Assembly: GCA_951799445.1 (NCBI GenBank)
Contig: OX637291.1
Location: 684,501 to 748,500, forward strand
Length of the DNA stretch: 64,000 nt
Source: Pseudisothecium myosuroides
Taxonomy: Eukaryota; Streptophyta; Bryopsida; Hypnales; Lembophyllaceae
Reading direction: 5' to 3'
Below, one piece after another: positions 13,147 to 24,411 of this stretch (position 1 is the first letter of the stretch; the number at the start of each line of letters is the position of its first letter). The position numbers and the translations under genes are program-made. Under the pieces are notes generated by a model, which saw only the letters and a program-made list of their open reading frames with translations, was not told the DNA's origin and did not search any database.

Positions 13147-13542
13147 CGTAATCTATCACAATGTACTAGACACTTGCATTCAATTAGTTCAGCAAGAACA
13201 TAAGATTATCTAAACGAATACAGAGAAAAAGGTTAAACGCTATAAACTGATGCTATAAATTGCGAAGCACCAGATATTAAACGACGAAGACCAGACCTTA
13301 AAATGGAAAATCACAACCTCCAGAGTCCATATAGCATACTGCAAGAAACAAATCACAACCTCCAACAGAAACAATACACCATGCCCAACCTTCACCTGAT
13401 GCAACATACCACAAGTAGCTTATGACAAAAGTTAAAAAGAAGAACTCCGCTCTATACTCAACTCACATTGGTAGGAAGCCGATCTTTCACAAACAAAGAT
13501 AATACAAAGGGACTCTAACTCCATCCCCTTGTGTTCACTTAA

Positions 13543-13638
13543 CCCCTAAAGGACCGAGGCCTTTTTTTGGCCAAAAAACACTCAAAATTGCCATTTCTAT
13601 AGCAAAAAGTAAAAAAAAATTAAAAGGTCCTTTAGGGG
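13543..13638. mobile_element. TTAA-flanked foldback element (family A), 96 bp
   Basis: Ends CCCCTAAAGGACC and GGTCCTTTAGGGG are perfect inverted repeats and are flanked on both sides by TTAA (13539-13542, 13639-13642). This is the shortest copy with intact ends. See the family finding for the other members. Confidence 0.85.
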
Positions 13639-13811
13639 TTAACGTAACTCCAAATTCTAGACTCTCCAAAAGGTCCATTCGCACTCGGAGATAGGAGTTT
13701 GGGTATTAAGTTACACACTCTGCAGAATTAGGTGAGATTGGTGCAATTGGGAGGATCTAGATGGCGGAATTGGATGACTGACGGTATTCAGTTGGGCTAA
13801 TTGACTCTACA

Positions 13812-14213
13812 TAGGTAGTCTGCTCTAAAAGCGAGCAACCTCTTCAAATCGACCCTATATTTAGGTCTAAAATGGACATTAGGTAGTCCTTAAATGGACC
13901 TCTCAAGCCATTGAGAGAATCGAGAGAAAAGCATTATTTATTGCAAGACCCAATCATTTACTCAAATCACTTTAGAAGTTGCAAGTGGTCGGATTTTGGA
14001 AGACCTAGGATCCCATTTAGGTGCCTACAACAGTTTTTTTTTTGAATTCATAAGTAATTCAAAAATGATTCAAAAAATATAAAACCACTTATGCTGCGTT
14101 CTGCATCCATTTTTCTTTCTCTGAAAAATGATCCAAAAGTATTTCTATTCATGGAAACCTGTGGAAAAGGCAGACCAGCCCTTAAATGGTCGCTCTCAGA
14201 GCATACTGCCTTA
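13812..14213. mobile_element. MITE family B copy just upstream of the SWP73 gene, about 400 bp
   Basis: The left end GGTAGTCTGCTCTAAAAG (about 13815) is matched by a degenerate inverted right end (TCTCAGAGCATACTGCCT, about 14195-14212). The interior (TTGCAAGACCCAATCATT, TAAGTAATTCAAAAATGATT) matches, in inverted orientation, the copies at about 61468-61885 and 43403-43800. It contains ATATAAAACC at about 14076, which could serve as the TATA element of the downstream gene. Confidence 0.6.
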
Positions 14214-14430
14214 CATTCGCCGCTGTCTCCGCTGTCTCGTCGTCTCGCCCGTTGCCCAGCTCTGGCAGACTCCATCCTCCCGATTCCCTACTGCGCTCGT
14301 TGTGATCCTCGTGGGATGCTCTTGGCCTCTGCTTTCGTGTTGTTGTCCCGTCAGTCGTTGAGGTAGGCGTCTGATTTGGGGTATTGGCATTGGCATCGGG
14401 ATTGGTGGGGCGGGGCCGCCTGGCGCCTTG

Positions 14431-15981
14431 ATGCAGGGCGGAGCATCGTCTAGTGGCGGAGCTGTGTCTCTGGGGCAACAGGTGAGGCAGATGGGGGCGC
14501 CAGCCGGAGGCGGGGCCGGCGTGGGCACCCCGCCCACAGGCGGAAGCGGAAGCGGAGGCGGAGGTGGTTCAAGTGGCAAGCGCGGGCGCGGGCGACCGAT
14601 GGGCGCCAACAACACGGGCAACACGTCGTCGGCGTTCAAGGCTGCGGATGTGACGCCCGCGGCGCGGCGCAAGAAGCAGAAAGTGGTGGAGAAGCAGATT
14701 CCTGATAAGGTCGCCGCGCTGCTGCCAGAGTCCGCGATTTACACTCAGCTTGTGGAGTTCGAGGCGCGGGTGGACGCGGTGTTGGCCAGGAAGAAGCTGG
14801 ATATTCAAGAGGTGGTGCGATCGCCCCCGCCTGTGGAACGTATTCTACGAATGTACGTTTTCAATACTTATGCCAATCAGACCGCAAACCCTAATGCTTC
14901 GTTTCAGCAGCATTATAATGAAGGTCCGACATGGACGTTGCGGATAATGGGCCGGGTTCTGGAGCCTGATGACCTGGAACTGACCGACGGGAACAGCTCC
15001 AAGCCAGCGAGCCCATCGTTGCCCAAGTTTTCCTCGTTCTTCAAGAGAATCACTATTCATTTGGACCCTCTGCATTATCCGGAGAACAGCACAATTGTGT
15101 GGGATAGCGCCAGGGCTTCTAATCATGTCGAAGGTTTTGAAATTAAGAGGCGAGGGAACATCGAGTGTGATGTTAGCATACGCTTGGAAATGGATCATAA
15201 CCCGGACAGGTTCAAGTTATCAGCTCCTTTGGCTCAACTTCTGGGCGTGGAGGTTGACACGCGACCACACATTATTGCGGCACTGTGGCAATATATCAAG
15301 ACCAAGAAACTCCAAAATCCGGCAGATCCGACCCTTATCAACTGTGACCCTGCCTTGCAGAAGGTTTTGGGTGATGAGAGAATCAAATTTGCCTCCATCT
15401 CTGCCAGGCTGAAGGACCATTTAAGTCCTCCACAACCCATTCATCTCAATCACAGAATTAGGGTTTCCGGCAGTATGCCTTCAGGGAATGCATGCTACGA
15501 TGTGAGCGTCAACATCCCCGCGCCTCTGCTGAAAGAAATGAACCAGTTTCTGACCAACATTGAGAAGCATAGAGATATTGATCTGTATGACGAAATGATC
15601 GCCAACACTATTCGGAAAATTAACGAGCATCGTCGAAGACGGGCCTATTTTCTAGGCTTCAGTCATTCCCCCGTGGATTTTATTAATGGCTTGATTGCCT
15701 CTCAAAGCCGCGACCTTAAAATGGTCATTGGGCAGAATAGCCGGAACACCGAGAAGGAGAGAAGATCGGATTTCTATAACCAGCCATGGTATGCGTATGT
15801 GCTTTTCGACTGGGTTTACTTGATCTGCATTTGTTTGATTCTTCAATAACCTCAATATGATCCTTTTTTGTTTTTGGCTTATTCTGAAGAGTGGGGGGAA
15901 TGCAGGGTGGAAGATGCAGTGATTCGTTATTTGAATCGACGCCCAGCAAAAGCCTCTGAGATTCCAGGGAATAATTCATGA
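14431..15981 (+). CDS. SWP73: SWI/SNF complex subunit SWP73/BAF60 type (SWIB domain)
   Basis: A core accessory subunit of SWI/SNF (BAF) ATP-dependent chromatin remodellers, acting in the nucleus; it links the ATPase core to DNA-bound regulators. CDS is join(14431..15788, 15906..15981), 477 residues. The first 55 residues are Gly/Ser/Pro-rich and end in a basic GKRGRGRP motif. A conserved central region follows, then the SWIB/MDM2-like domain at about residues 261-335 (FKLSAPLAQLLGVEVDTRP, LQKVLGDERIKFASI). The C-terminal region contains RRSDFYNQPW. The continuous frame would read into a 117-bp intron (15789-15905, GTATG...TGCAG). Splicing restores the family ending WVEDAVIRYLNRRPAK and stops at TGA 15979-15981. 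The in-frame codon 14428-14430 is TTG, so the start is the ATG at 14431. The 5' part is GC-rich, unlike its surroundings. Plant homologues are somewhat longer, mainly at the N-terminus. Confidence 0.95.
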
Positions 15982-16915
15982 GCAAGTAAGGGTTTCATGC
16001 GCCTCTCGATCACGTCGCATCACATCTAAACTTGGGTAAGCTTATATCGCCATATCTGTAATTGAAGTTGACGACCGCCATTGTCCTATTCCTCCCTAAA
16101 TCCTCGGACATCTCACTATGTACTTCGGTTAGTCTATTTTTGTGGTTCTCGTATTATTATTGAATTGCTTTTGTGCTGAGAATCGGGGCTCCTGGGACGA
16201 CGGTGAGGAGTGAGGAATGCTAATTTGAAACTCTTAGAGCTGATTTCTGGAAAGCTGTGGTAATCATTGATTCTAATGATGGGGACCAACGTACTGCAGG
16301 TGCACATATCTCCACGTTGAACAATAGATTAGAATGCATTTGATACAACGCTGGACACAAGTGGTTATGTGTCTGTACAAATCCGTAAGAATTTTAATGG
16401 GCTTGACATGTGCATTGTGTATGTGTGTACTATTTCCAATTTTGGCTCATGACAATGGGTACATGACTACAAAAATGGGTTGGGTTTAGGGTTTTCAGTT
16501 TTCAATTTTCAGTACAATTCTTTTCAGTTCCAGTGGGTGATGTTAGTTGAGGGTTTACGATGTTTATAGTTGTAGGATGCTGGCACGATGAGACGACCGC
16601 TCTCACAAGAAAACTTTGTCTGCGCCATCCCACATGCTGCACTGGGCAGGTACATGTTGCAGACGAAATAGAAGGGTTTTCGTGAGTTTGAGCCTGAGGA
16701 ATCAAAATCAATTGCTTGCGTTCAGTTAGTAATAAGTTGTATTAATTGCATAATGGCAAATGCACCGACAAGTTGAGAAGCGGGAACTGGATGGCTCACG
16801 ACGTTTGCAGATTACTGATGGTTGTGACCAGCTTGATTTTGTCGTTCAAAATGCGGCTCTATCTACTGTTCGAGTGGGTCATGTGTGTTGGCAGTTCAGA
16901 TCACCTTTGCTTAGC
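15982..16915. other. 3' flank of SWP73, no gene recognised
   Basis: Probable 3' untranslated region and spacer. No exon-like sequence or transposon ends are seen before the TTAA element that starts at 16916. Confidence 0.5.
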
Positions 16916-17560
16916 TTAACCCCTAAATGCTCATGACCTTCTTGGAGTTTACTCAAAAAGTAAACAAAAAGCCCAAGTTTTTATAAGTTTTGTCAATTTT
17001 AAGAAATTGTAATCATACAAATTCAAAACAGATGTAACAATATCTTTTATGGATTGCTAGATTATAATGATCGACCAAGAGGGTGGTAAACTATGCAAGT
17101 TATGAAGTCTTTCCATCTTCTTACATATCAAATCTAAAATTGCAAGTCAGGACATTTGATTTACAGCTTCACAAAATCTATTCTACAATCTTTTTGTTAA
17201 TTGAATTTCTAATGTGATTTTTCCCAAAGATTTAGAGTATTTGAGGTTCTTCTCTAAAAGTGTCTAACACCAAAAAATTAAAATTTGTAACGGGCACCTT
17301 ATCACAAATCCTTCAATGAAAAAATCCTAACTAGTTTTTTTCAAAAATTGAATTTTTATTAATGTTTAAAATGCATTGTTAAGGATATTCAACTAAAAAA
17401 GAAGCAATTTGGTATAATTTCATGTAACTTCTAGCCTTTTTGTTCCTGGCAAATTTGAGCCAACTTCTTATTCTAAATTCCTATTGGCAAATTTTTACAC
17501 TAAATTATATTAAAACAATGGGTAAAAGTGCCAAAAAATGACGTGCAACTGGAGGAGCAT
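16916..17560. mobile_element. Family A element, left part (TTAA-CCCCTAAATGC), right end unclear
   Basis: TTAA at 16916-16919 is followed by CCCCTAAATGCTCATGACC. The interior shares blocks with the copies at 47803-48447 and 59459-60375, for example a stretch with AAAATCTATTCTACAATC and a later AGTATTTGAGG. No clean right end is found nearby. A right-end-like sequence (GCCTTGACCATTTAGGAGTTA) lies at about 20551-20571, so the element may be split by later insertions. That is inference. Confidence 0.45.
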
Positions 17561-18019
17561 TGCTTTAGAAGCCATCGTAGTTGAGGTAAGTGGGCCATCT
17601 TTCCCTTTTCTTGTTGAATATAATACTAGGGCCACCCTTTTCCACCGTTGTACTGGCCACATCACATAAACAAGGTTTCACAGTTTTGTCTCCGTTTTTG
17701 TTACCAAACTTAGGATTCACAATCAATTCCGTGCATTTCTTCCTTCTATGCAATTAAAAAAATTTAGTGCTTTACCAACCAATTCTATGCATTTCTTCCT
17801 TCTAAGCAATTAGAATTTTTTAGCACCATTCTTCTACCAATTTGAAAGTGCTTGCTCTTCTGGGTGCTTTCATTGGTAAGAGTACAAGACACTCATTGTT
17901 AAAATGAGCAACAATACATCTTGTGAGGGTAAGGCAACTCACAAGATGTCTTTGCTTTGTGATCTATATAAGTAATTAGCTTTGCCTTATGTAATTCCAC
18001 TTTTGAAATCTATCTGCTC

Positions 18020-18970
18020 CTTCATCAATCTCTAAAATCCCAAAGTCCTCTCAAGGGACAAAATAGATTTTTGTGAGTTGGTGTAACTTCAACTTTTGAT
18101 GTGATTTTTTGAAAATAAAATCTAAGATAGAAAAGCACATTAGTTCTTGAAGAGTATAATTTTTGTTTCAATCGGTGCCCAGGCTAGCAAAAGTTATGGT
18201 ACAATAAGTTCAAAATGTGGGAGACTAGGCAACAAAAAAATCCACAAAAACTTATAATAAAAATTTTTAATTTATTTTTCTCAGAGATTACATTTTTGTC
18301 TATATGGAAAGCTTTGATTCATCCCATTTGAATTAGTGATGTGAAAGTCATGGAGCTTCTTATTTTGTGGACAATTTGTAGAAACTTTTTGAGAAAATAA
18401 TATAATAGATTTGTTTTTTATCTCAATTTTCACAATTTTCAAAAAAGAAGAAGTTCCACAAGGTTAAGTATGCTTGCTAGAACAATCTCACTGTTGAGAT
18501 TAGTGTGCTTCAATTCCATCTTAGAGCTCGTAATGATTTATTTTTTTCCTTCAATCTTGTACCAATTTCTACTTCAATAATTTTTTAAATGATGAAAATC
18601 AAGTATTTTCTTATAATTTTTTTTCCTAAACTTCCAGCTCAAATTTTCAACATTTTTTTTTAAATAAATTTTTTTTAGCACAAATATTTTATGTTAAGAG
18701 AATTCAAAGTCAAATAATCTAGTCAAGGAACACATTTTTTAAATCAAAACCCCGCTCTCTTCACTTCATAAGCGAATATCTTACAATCTATACGGTGAAA
18801 GTTTCTAAAATTTCTTTTAGACATTCTTATACTAATCTTGTACAAGTTCCTATGGCTAGATATGGAGAAGAAAAGCAATTTGTAAAGTTTTTTGCTCTTT
18901 GTAATAGAAATGGCAATTTGGAGTGGTATTTGATGAAAAAAAGGCCTTAAAACTTTAGAATTCAAATTCG
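18020..18970. mobile_element. Family A element, degenerate 0.95-kb copy
   Basis: The interior matches the intact copies at 41711-42636 and, inverted, 62154-63077 (shared blocks around GGAAAGCTTTGATTCAT and TTTTCTCAATYGGTGCCCAG). The ends have decayed: CTCTAAAATCCCAAAGTCC on the left and CCTTAAAACTTTAGAATTC on the right, without intact TTAA. Confidence 0.55.
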
Positions 18971-19417
18971 TCCAATCACATGTTGCTTTCATCCACTGAT
19001 TAAGTTGCGGTAGTGAAAATTAGAGGCCTTTGGGGTTGTTTTTTCACAATATTGGTTACAAGCCAATGTTGATGAGATGTTCCTACGGTATCTTTTTGTG
19101 TCCAAGGAATGCACATGCGGTTACAACAGTTTTTGGGCAGTGACATGTCACTTGCCAGATTGCCCAACTGTTGGACTTTCATAAGCTGGATTTGCAAATG
19201 TCTTTGTTTAGAGTCACTTTGAAGTCCCATGCAACCAAATGCATGGAGCTTCTATTAGATGGAAATTGAACCCGGCTACAAAATTGTCGCAACAATTGGG
19301 ATACAATGCATTGTTGACTTTATGAGGTTTAGTGAAATTGCAATGACCGTTGTTGTTGGAAGACAAATGGGCTTTCTCCAATCTTGGTTTTATCAAGAAC
19401 TAGGCCAGAAATCAGTT

Positions 19418-19546
19418 GGGTGGGCATCTTGACACAACAATGAGGATGTATTCATAGGGATATTACTCGTCAAAAATTGCTCGAGTGGGCATCTTGACGC
19501 GACAATGACGATGTATTCATAGGGATATTACTCTCTTGAGAGCTTC
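19418..19546. repeat. Tandem duplication, about 67 bp x 2
   Basis: Two copies of GGGCATCTTGACRCRACAAT followed by ATGTATTCATAGGGATATTA lie head to tail with three or four differences. Confidence 0.8.
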
Positions 19547-19680
19547 CCTTTTTCCAATGCATACACACATTCAACTGAAGGGAGGCTCAAGAGAAGTAAA
19601 GAATCAATAAAGGAGGAGACAGTTGGTGGCATGATGCCACAATTTCAAATGGCCAACTTCACCATCCTATAAATCCTTAA

Positions 19681-20268
19681 TCCCTAAAGGACCGGGGGTG
19701 TTTGAGCACAGTCCTTGTTTTCTTGACTAGCTCTTGTAACAAGCATAATTCCTCAATTGTGTGGAATAATTTTGATGATTGCCACTGTTGAAATGAAACA
19801 AGACTTATTTAGCTTTCCCATGGGAAAAAAATCAACAAAATCGCACAATTTTTGAAAAAATGCCACCATTGACAAGATTGATGAAAGATGTTCTGTTAGG
19901 GAGTACTTTTTATGTATGCTGAAATCAAAATGTTGGAATCGGAATGCTCAAAAGTGCCCCAAAAATTCTGATTTTTTTTCTACATATGTATATCATCATA
20001 ATGTTGATGTGTAATTTTTTCGAATTAGGTGTAGAAAAAAAGATATGAGAATGTAAAGTAACAGCCCACAATGCCTTTTTCATTCCCAAAAATTACACCA
20101 AAAATTGCACACTGAATCATTTCTCAATCGGATTGCACCCATGGATTCAACAAAGAAAATCATCCAGTGTCTCTTTGTTGCTTACGAACTATTAGTAAGG
20201 TTCACATATCAATTTTCTTACAAATGTAGTTGTAGAAGCCATGTGGTGGCCTTATGGTCCTTTAGGGG
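19681..20268. mobile_element. TTAA-flanked family A element, 588 bp
   Basis: TTAA (19677-19680) is followed by TCCCTAAAGGACCGGGG. The right end reads GGTGGCCTTATGGTCCTTTAGGGG, followed by TTAA (20269-20272). The right 45 bases match the short copy in kinase intron 19. Only short reading frames are present; no transposase. Confidence 0.8.
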
Positions 20269-20981
20269 TTAATAGAGTTAATCGTAAAGTTCTCCTGTAT
20301 TTCTGAACCTGTGTGAGGGGAAGGCTTAACTAAGAATAGAATTGAACAAACACAGCACCAAACTCAATTAGACCTGAGTTTGAGTGCTCCAGGGAGTTTG
20401 GTCCTGTATTTTTCCCAAACTCCGACTTGCACACACTTTACAATTAACTCTAATACCTTCCCCTTCAATGAATGGTGCAGGACACTCTACCTTGAAGAAT
20501 GGGGAAAAAAAAGTTGCTAACTTTGAAGTTCAGTGCCACCAAAAAATGGTGCCTTGACCATTTAGGAGTTATACTGTTTGGAGGAAGGTCCTGTACATTT
20601 AAACAATGTATGCACCTAGATGTTGATATCACTACTTCCAACTCCTACATACATGGTCTTGTGAACTATGCTTCCAAAGCTTGGGTAATCATTGTCTATC
20701 ACAGATGCCTAATATGCATGTGCAAAACCAGCTAAGGGGCAGGAGTAGAGGTCTTCCAGGCACACGAATATGGAAGGCAACAAAGTTCTCTCAAAAGCAT
20801 AGAGGACCATCGTGTATTTACAAAAAGTCAAATTTATCAATGCAACCAGTCGACCACCCTCTTGGGGTCTGCTTTTGTAATAATATACAAATAAAACCTA
20901 AGCGGGATAACCTGCACAATTTAGCGGGCTCTGTCATATTACACACCCTGATTACTTGCCCCTCGCTGGAGTAATGTACTG

Positions 20982-21863
20982 TACTGTACAGTGCCCTACC
21001 AAAAGTTATTGCCCATGTAATTCGGACCATTCTGTTTCTTGGCATAATGTACAATAGAATTAACATTTTTGTTTTGCACAACCAACATTGATATCTTATG
21101 CAATCCCCCTGAAGCATATCAAATTTTTACTTTCAAAAAAGCAAATCTCCATTTTTGGTGATTTTTTAAAAAAAATTCCATGGTTTTACATGAAAATTCA
21201 TAGGAAAACATTGGTGATGAATTTTTAAAATTTGTTTGCAAAGATATGTAGGAATCATCCGTGCGCACATCTTTCCTTTAGCAAGCATCTTCAAAAAGGA
21301 TTCACAATTCCCTCCAAAGAGATTTTAGTGGGGTCGTGACAATGCCTAAAATTTTGAAAATAGATATCTCTTTATTGTAATTAGATTTTCCCATTTTTTC
21401 TTCACTCAACAACTAATTTTGTACATTTGAGCATGACGGTACAATTTCTTTGCAAAAATCTAATTACGTTAAAGAGATATCTATTTTCAAAATTTTAGGC
21501 ATTGTCACGACCCCACTGAAATCTCTTTGGAGGGAATTGTGAATCCTTTTTGAAGATGCTTGCTAAAGGAAAGATGTGCGTGCGGATGATTCCTACATAT
21601 CTCTGCAAACAAATTTAAAAAATTCATCACCAATGTTTTCCTATGAATTTTCATGGAAAACCATGGAAAAAAAATTTAAAAAATCATCAAAAATAGAGAT
21701 TTGCTTTTTTGAAAGTGAAAATTTGATATGCTTGAGGGGGATTGCATAAGATATCAATGTTGGTTGTGCAAAACAAAAATGTTAACTCTATTGTACATTA
21801 TGCCAAGAAACAGAATGATCCGAATTACATGGGCAAGAACTTTTGGTAGGGCACTGTACAGTA
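20982..21863. mobile_element. Large near-perfect inverted repeat (foldback element), about 880 bp
   Basis: The left arm (about 20982-21388) and right arm (about 21455-21863) are reverse complements at roughly 95 percent by eye, with a loop of about 65 bases. The ends are TACTGTACAGTGCCCTACC and its complement. The 3-bp flanks are CTG on both sides (20979-20981 and 21864-21866), a possible target duplication of the CWG type known for Harbinger elements. The local GTAC repeats make the exact border ambiguous. Small mirrored reading frames in the arms are a by-product of the symmetry. Confidence 0.85.
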
Positions 21864-22254
21864 CTGATACAAGCAGTGGCTTTATTGAATTATTGAAAAT
21901 GGCAACAAACATGTAACAATAACGGTAGATGAAAATGACACCAGATGGAAATGTGAGCAGAGAAATATCTTTTATGATACAACGAGAAAGAAAAAGGCAC
22001 TGATATCATATCACAGCGGGTGCAGGTATCACTTCTAACAACGAAAACGGGATCACTGATCCTTGCTCATGTCGTACAGTAACTGCTGGAATATTACACA
22101 AGCTTTCTCCCAAACATTTTTGAGAAGCCACTGGTCTGGGGTGACTGCTGCATGAACTACCGGTGCTGCCCTGACAAACCAGATTACTGTGCATAGCCCC
22201 CTGTTGCAACTGCACACCTTCGCTCGTCACCAACCCTAGAAGCCGCTGCAAACA

Positions 22255-23031
22255 TCAGTGGACTTTCCGTCGGTCCTCAGGTTTATCCGTAGCCAGCTTG
22301 TAAATCCAGAACACCTGATTCATACAAACATGTACGGTAATGAGTTCATGATATTGTATTGCCTTCCGACGGAGAGCACTTCTTAACCGTTTAAAGCATA
22401 AGGTCTCCAATGCCTCCCCCACTCATTTCAACCTAGAAAGCATGTCAGTCATTACGCCTGAGACCATTAGCAGCCTGTGCTGGGAGGCCACGTGACATAC
22501 ACAGGAGTAACAAAGAGACAAACAATCTCTGGTTTAAGTCCGAGCCGTGAATTCGGAGATATTTGAGTTTCATTAGCGGAAATATAAGGTTAAACTTCGG
22601 CAGAGTATAGCAAAAGGTTGAAATACAAGTTCAACCATCTCCAATTATAATACTCGTTGATAATTCTTGCAACCAGGGCGTGCGCAAACGAGTATGTGTT
22701 GATAACATGGTCTACTACCGAGAGATCGAAGGAAAGAACGACAACATCGAGCACGGATGAACCGGGATGCAGAAGCCATCCATCTGGCAGTCCAAAACTC
22801 ATAAAACAATTGAATGTGAATTAGGTCAAGGAGACAAGAAGAACCGATTCCACGGTGATCGGAGTGAGCAACTAAACAGGGGAAATAAGAGAAAGCACTG
22901 ACGGAAACCCTAAAGGAAAGAAGCGCATTTCAAGGTACCAAGGCAAAGACATGCGCAACAACGAGAGCCGACACGACGAGTGGCATCCAGGATGTGCCGC
23001 TGCCAGGCACGACTCCTCCCTGCTGCGCCAT
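22255..23031 (-). CDS. Small single-pass membrane protein, 50 aa, two exons
   Basis: CDS on the - strand is 23031..22939 joined to 22314..22255, with an intron of 624 bp (GTACC...ATCAG) in phase 0. Exon 1 starts MAQQGGVVPGSGTSWMPL and enters a hydrophobic helix (VVSALVVAHVFAL). Exon 2 completes it (VFWIYKLATDK) and ends in a short, charged cytosolic-type tail (PEDRRKVH) before TGA. The pattern of a short N-terminus, one membrane helix running into WIYKLATDK, and a basic tail recalls a conserved plant family of tiny membrane proteins of unknown function, as far as I remember it. No function is assigned. The region downstream to about 21900 is probably 3' untranslated sequence. The exon join rests on phase, splice signals and the continuous membrane helix. 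Confidence 0.72.
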
Positions 23032-23254
23032 AGTCAATCTCGTCGCTTCCTGGCTCGGCCTCGCTGCCTCTATCTGCACACTGATACCAAAGGCGCTACA
23101 ATGCAAGAAAGCTCTGTCTCTTCAAGCATCCAACGCGCCGGCCATCGTTTCTTCGCAAGAACATCGTCCCCCTGCCTCCGGCGCACAATCCTCGCATCGT
23201 CACTGCCTTGGCGACCACTTCAACCTGTCACGACTTACTTTCGAACTCATCGTT

Positions 23255-23289
23255 CCTTTTCTTTTTCTTTTCTTTTTCTTTTCTTTTGA
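23255..23289. repeat. TTTTC microsatellite
   Basis: An imperfect (TTTTCT)n run lies upstream of the small membrane protein gene, so it is GA-rich on that gene's sense strand. It may be part of its promoter or 5' untranslated region. Confidence 0.8.
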
Positions 23290-23348
23290 TTGAGATCCGA
23301 TAATAGTCTGTTCCTACAAAGGATAAAGAAGATCGCCCAGATTTTTAA

Positions 23349-23645
23349 CCCCTAAAATGACGGACCCATGACCATGGATTTCAACCCGCACTGTCCATCA
23401 CTCAATTTGCTACCATTTTGCAACTAGATTTGTATGAAAAATTTCATATTTATTTTTCAGAGATGAAATTACATGTCTTCTTGACTTCACAAAAAATTTA
23501 GATTTTTTTTGTGGAAAATTGATTTTTTTGAGAATTTTTGAAGAGAAAGTGAAGAAAAATCATATAAAATAGAAAATTATTTCAAAAAATCTGCATGAGT
23601 ATTGTCATTCAAGCGCCACGGAATGGCGCCCGTGGCGCTCCAGGG
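23349..23645. mobile_element. TTAA-flanked family A-like element, 297 bp
   Basis: TTAA (23345-23348) precedes CCCCTAAAATGACGGACCC. The right border ends CCGTGGCGCTCCAGGG before TTAA (23646-23649). The right end is more diverged from the family than the left. An internal palindrome, GGCGCC, lies near the right end. Confidence 0.5.
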
Positions 23646-23649
23646 TTAA

Positions 23650-24378
23650 GGTAAAACAGGCCATCATGGTCAGAATTAGGAGTTTACCTTCATGCCATTG
23701 ATTGCTTGATTTTTTTAAAAAAATTCCCACACAAAGATAAGTGTGAGAAACAATGAGAGTAGTTGGAATTATATTTTTTTGACAAAGGATGAATATGTTA
23801 AGAATTTTGGAAGTGTGTTGTCCAAAAGAGTCTCTAGACTATCTAAAATCAACAAAAACTATATCCATAATGTTTATCTTACTCACCTAAAGCAGTCACA
23901 GTATTTCCTACCATGGAAGGCCTAAAAACATCACTTCCTACAATGAATGTACATTCAATGGGGATGAACACTTAATCACATTCCTACAATGAACACTCAA
24001 ACTTGCCATTTTCTATGCAATCAACAAAAAATAGAAACATTTGTTTCTTTTCCACATCCAATCGTAGAATCTTGTATAAAATAAATTTCAAAATCTTTGA
24101 CTATATCAATCACAAGATATAAGCATCTAAAGTGAAGAAAACAAGTTTTTTTCTCTTAGCCTAACTAGATTATAAGACTTTGCATCCTCTTAACTTAATT
24201 TTTTTGTACTGCAAATTGTGAATTTAGACTTTTCATTATAGAAAATTTTAGCCCTCCGGAGGGCTACTCTAGAGTGACAAACCAAGCTATTTCAAAGCTT
24301 GGTTTGTCACTCTGGAAAAGTGCCGCAATGAGCAGTCAACTCGCCAAAACAATTAGATTTTGCAATTTTTTTTTAAAG

Positions 24379-24411
<33 letters not shown>

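Noticed and set aside
14211..14672. 153-residue - strand ORF over the SWP73 5' end
   Set aside because: Pro-rich shadow of the GC-rich Gly/Ser coding region; the + strand frame is the conserved one.
22951..23293. Two overlapping + strand ORFs of 112 and 99 residues
   Set aside because: They lie antisense to exon 1 of the small membrane protein gene and run into a TTTTC microsatellite.
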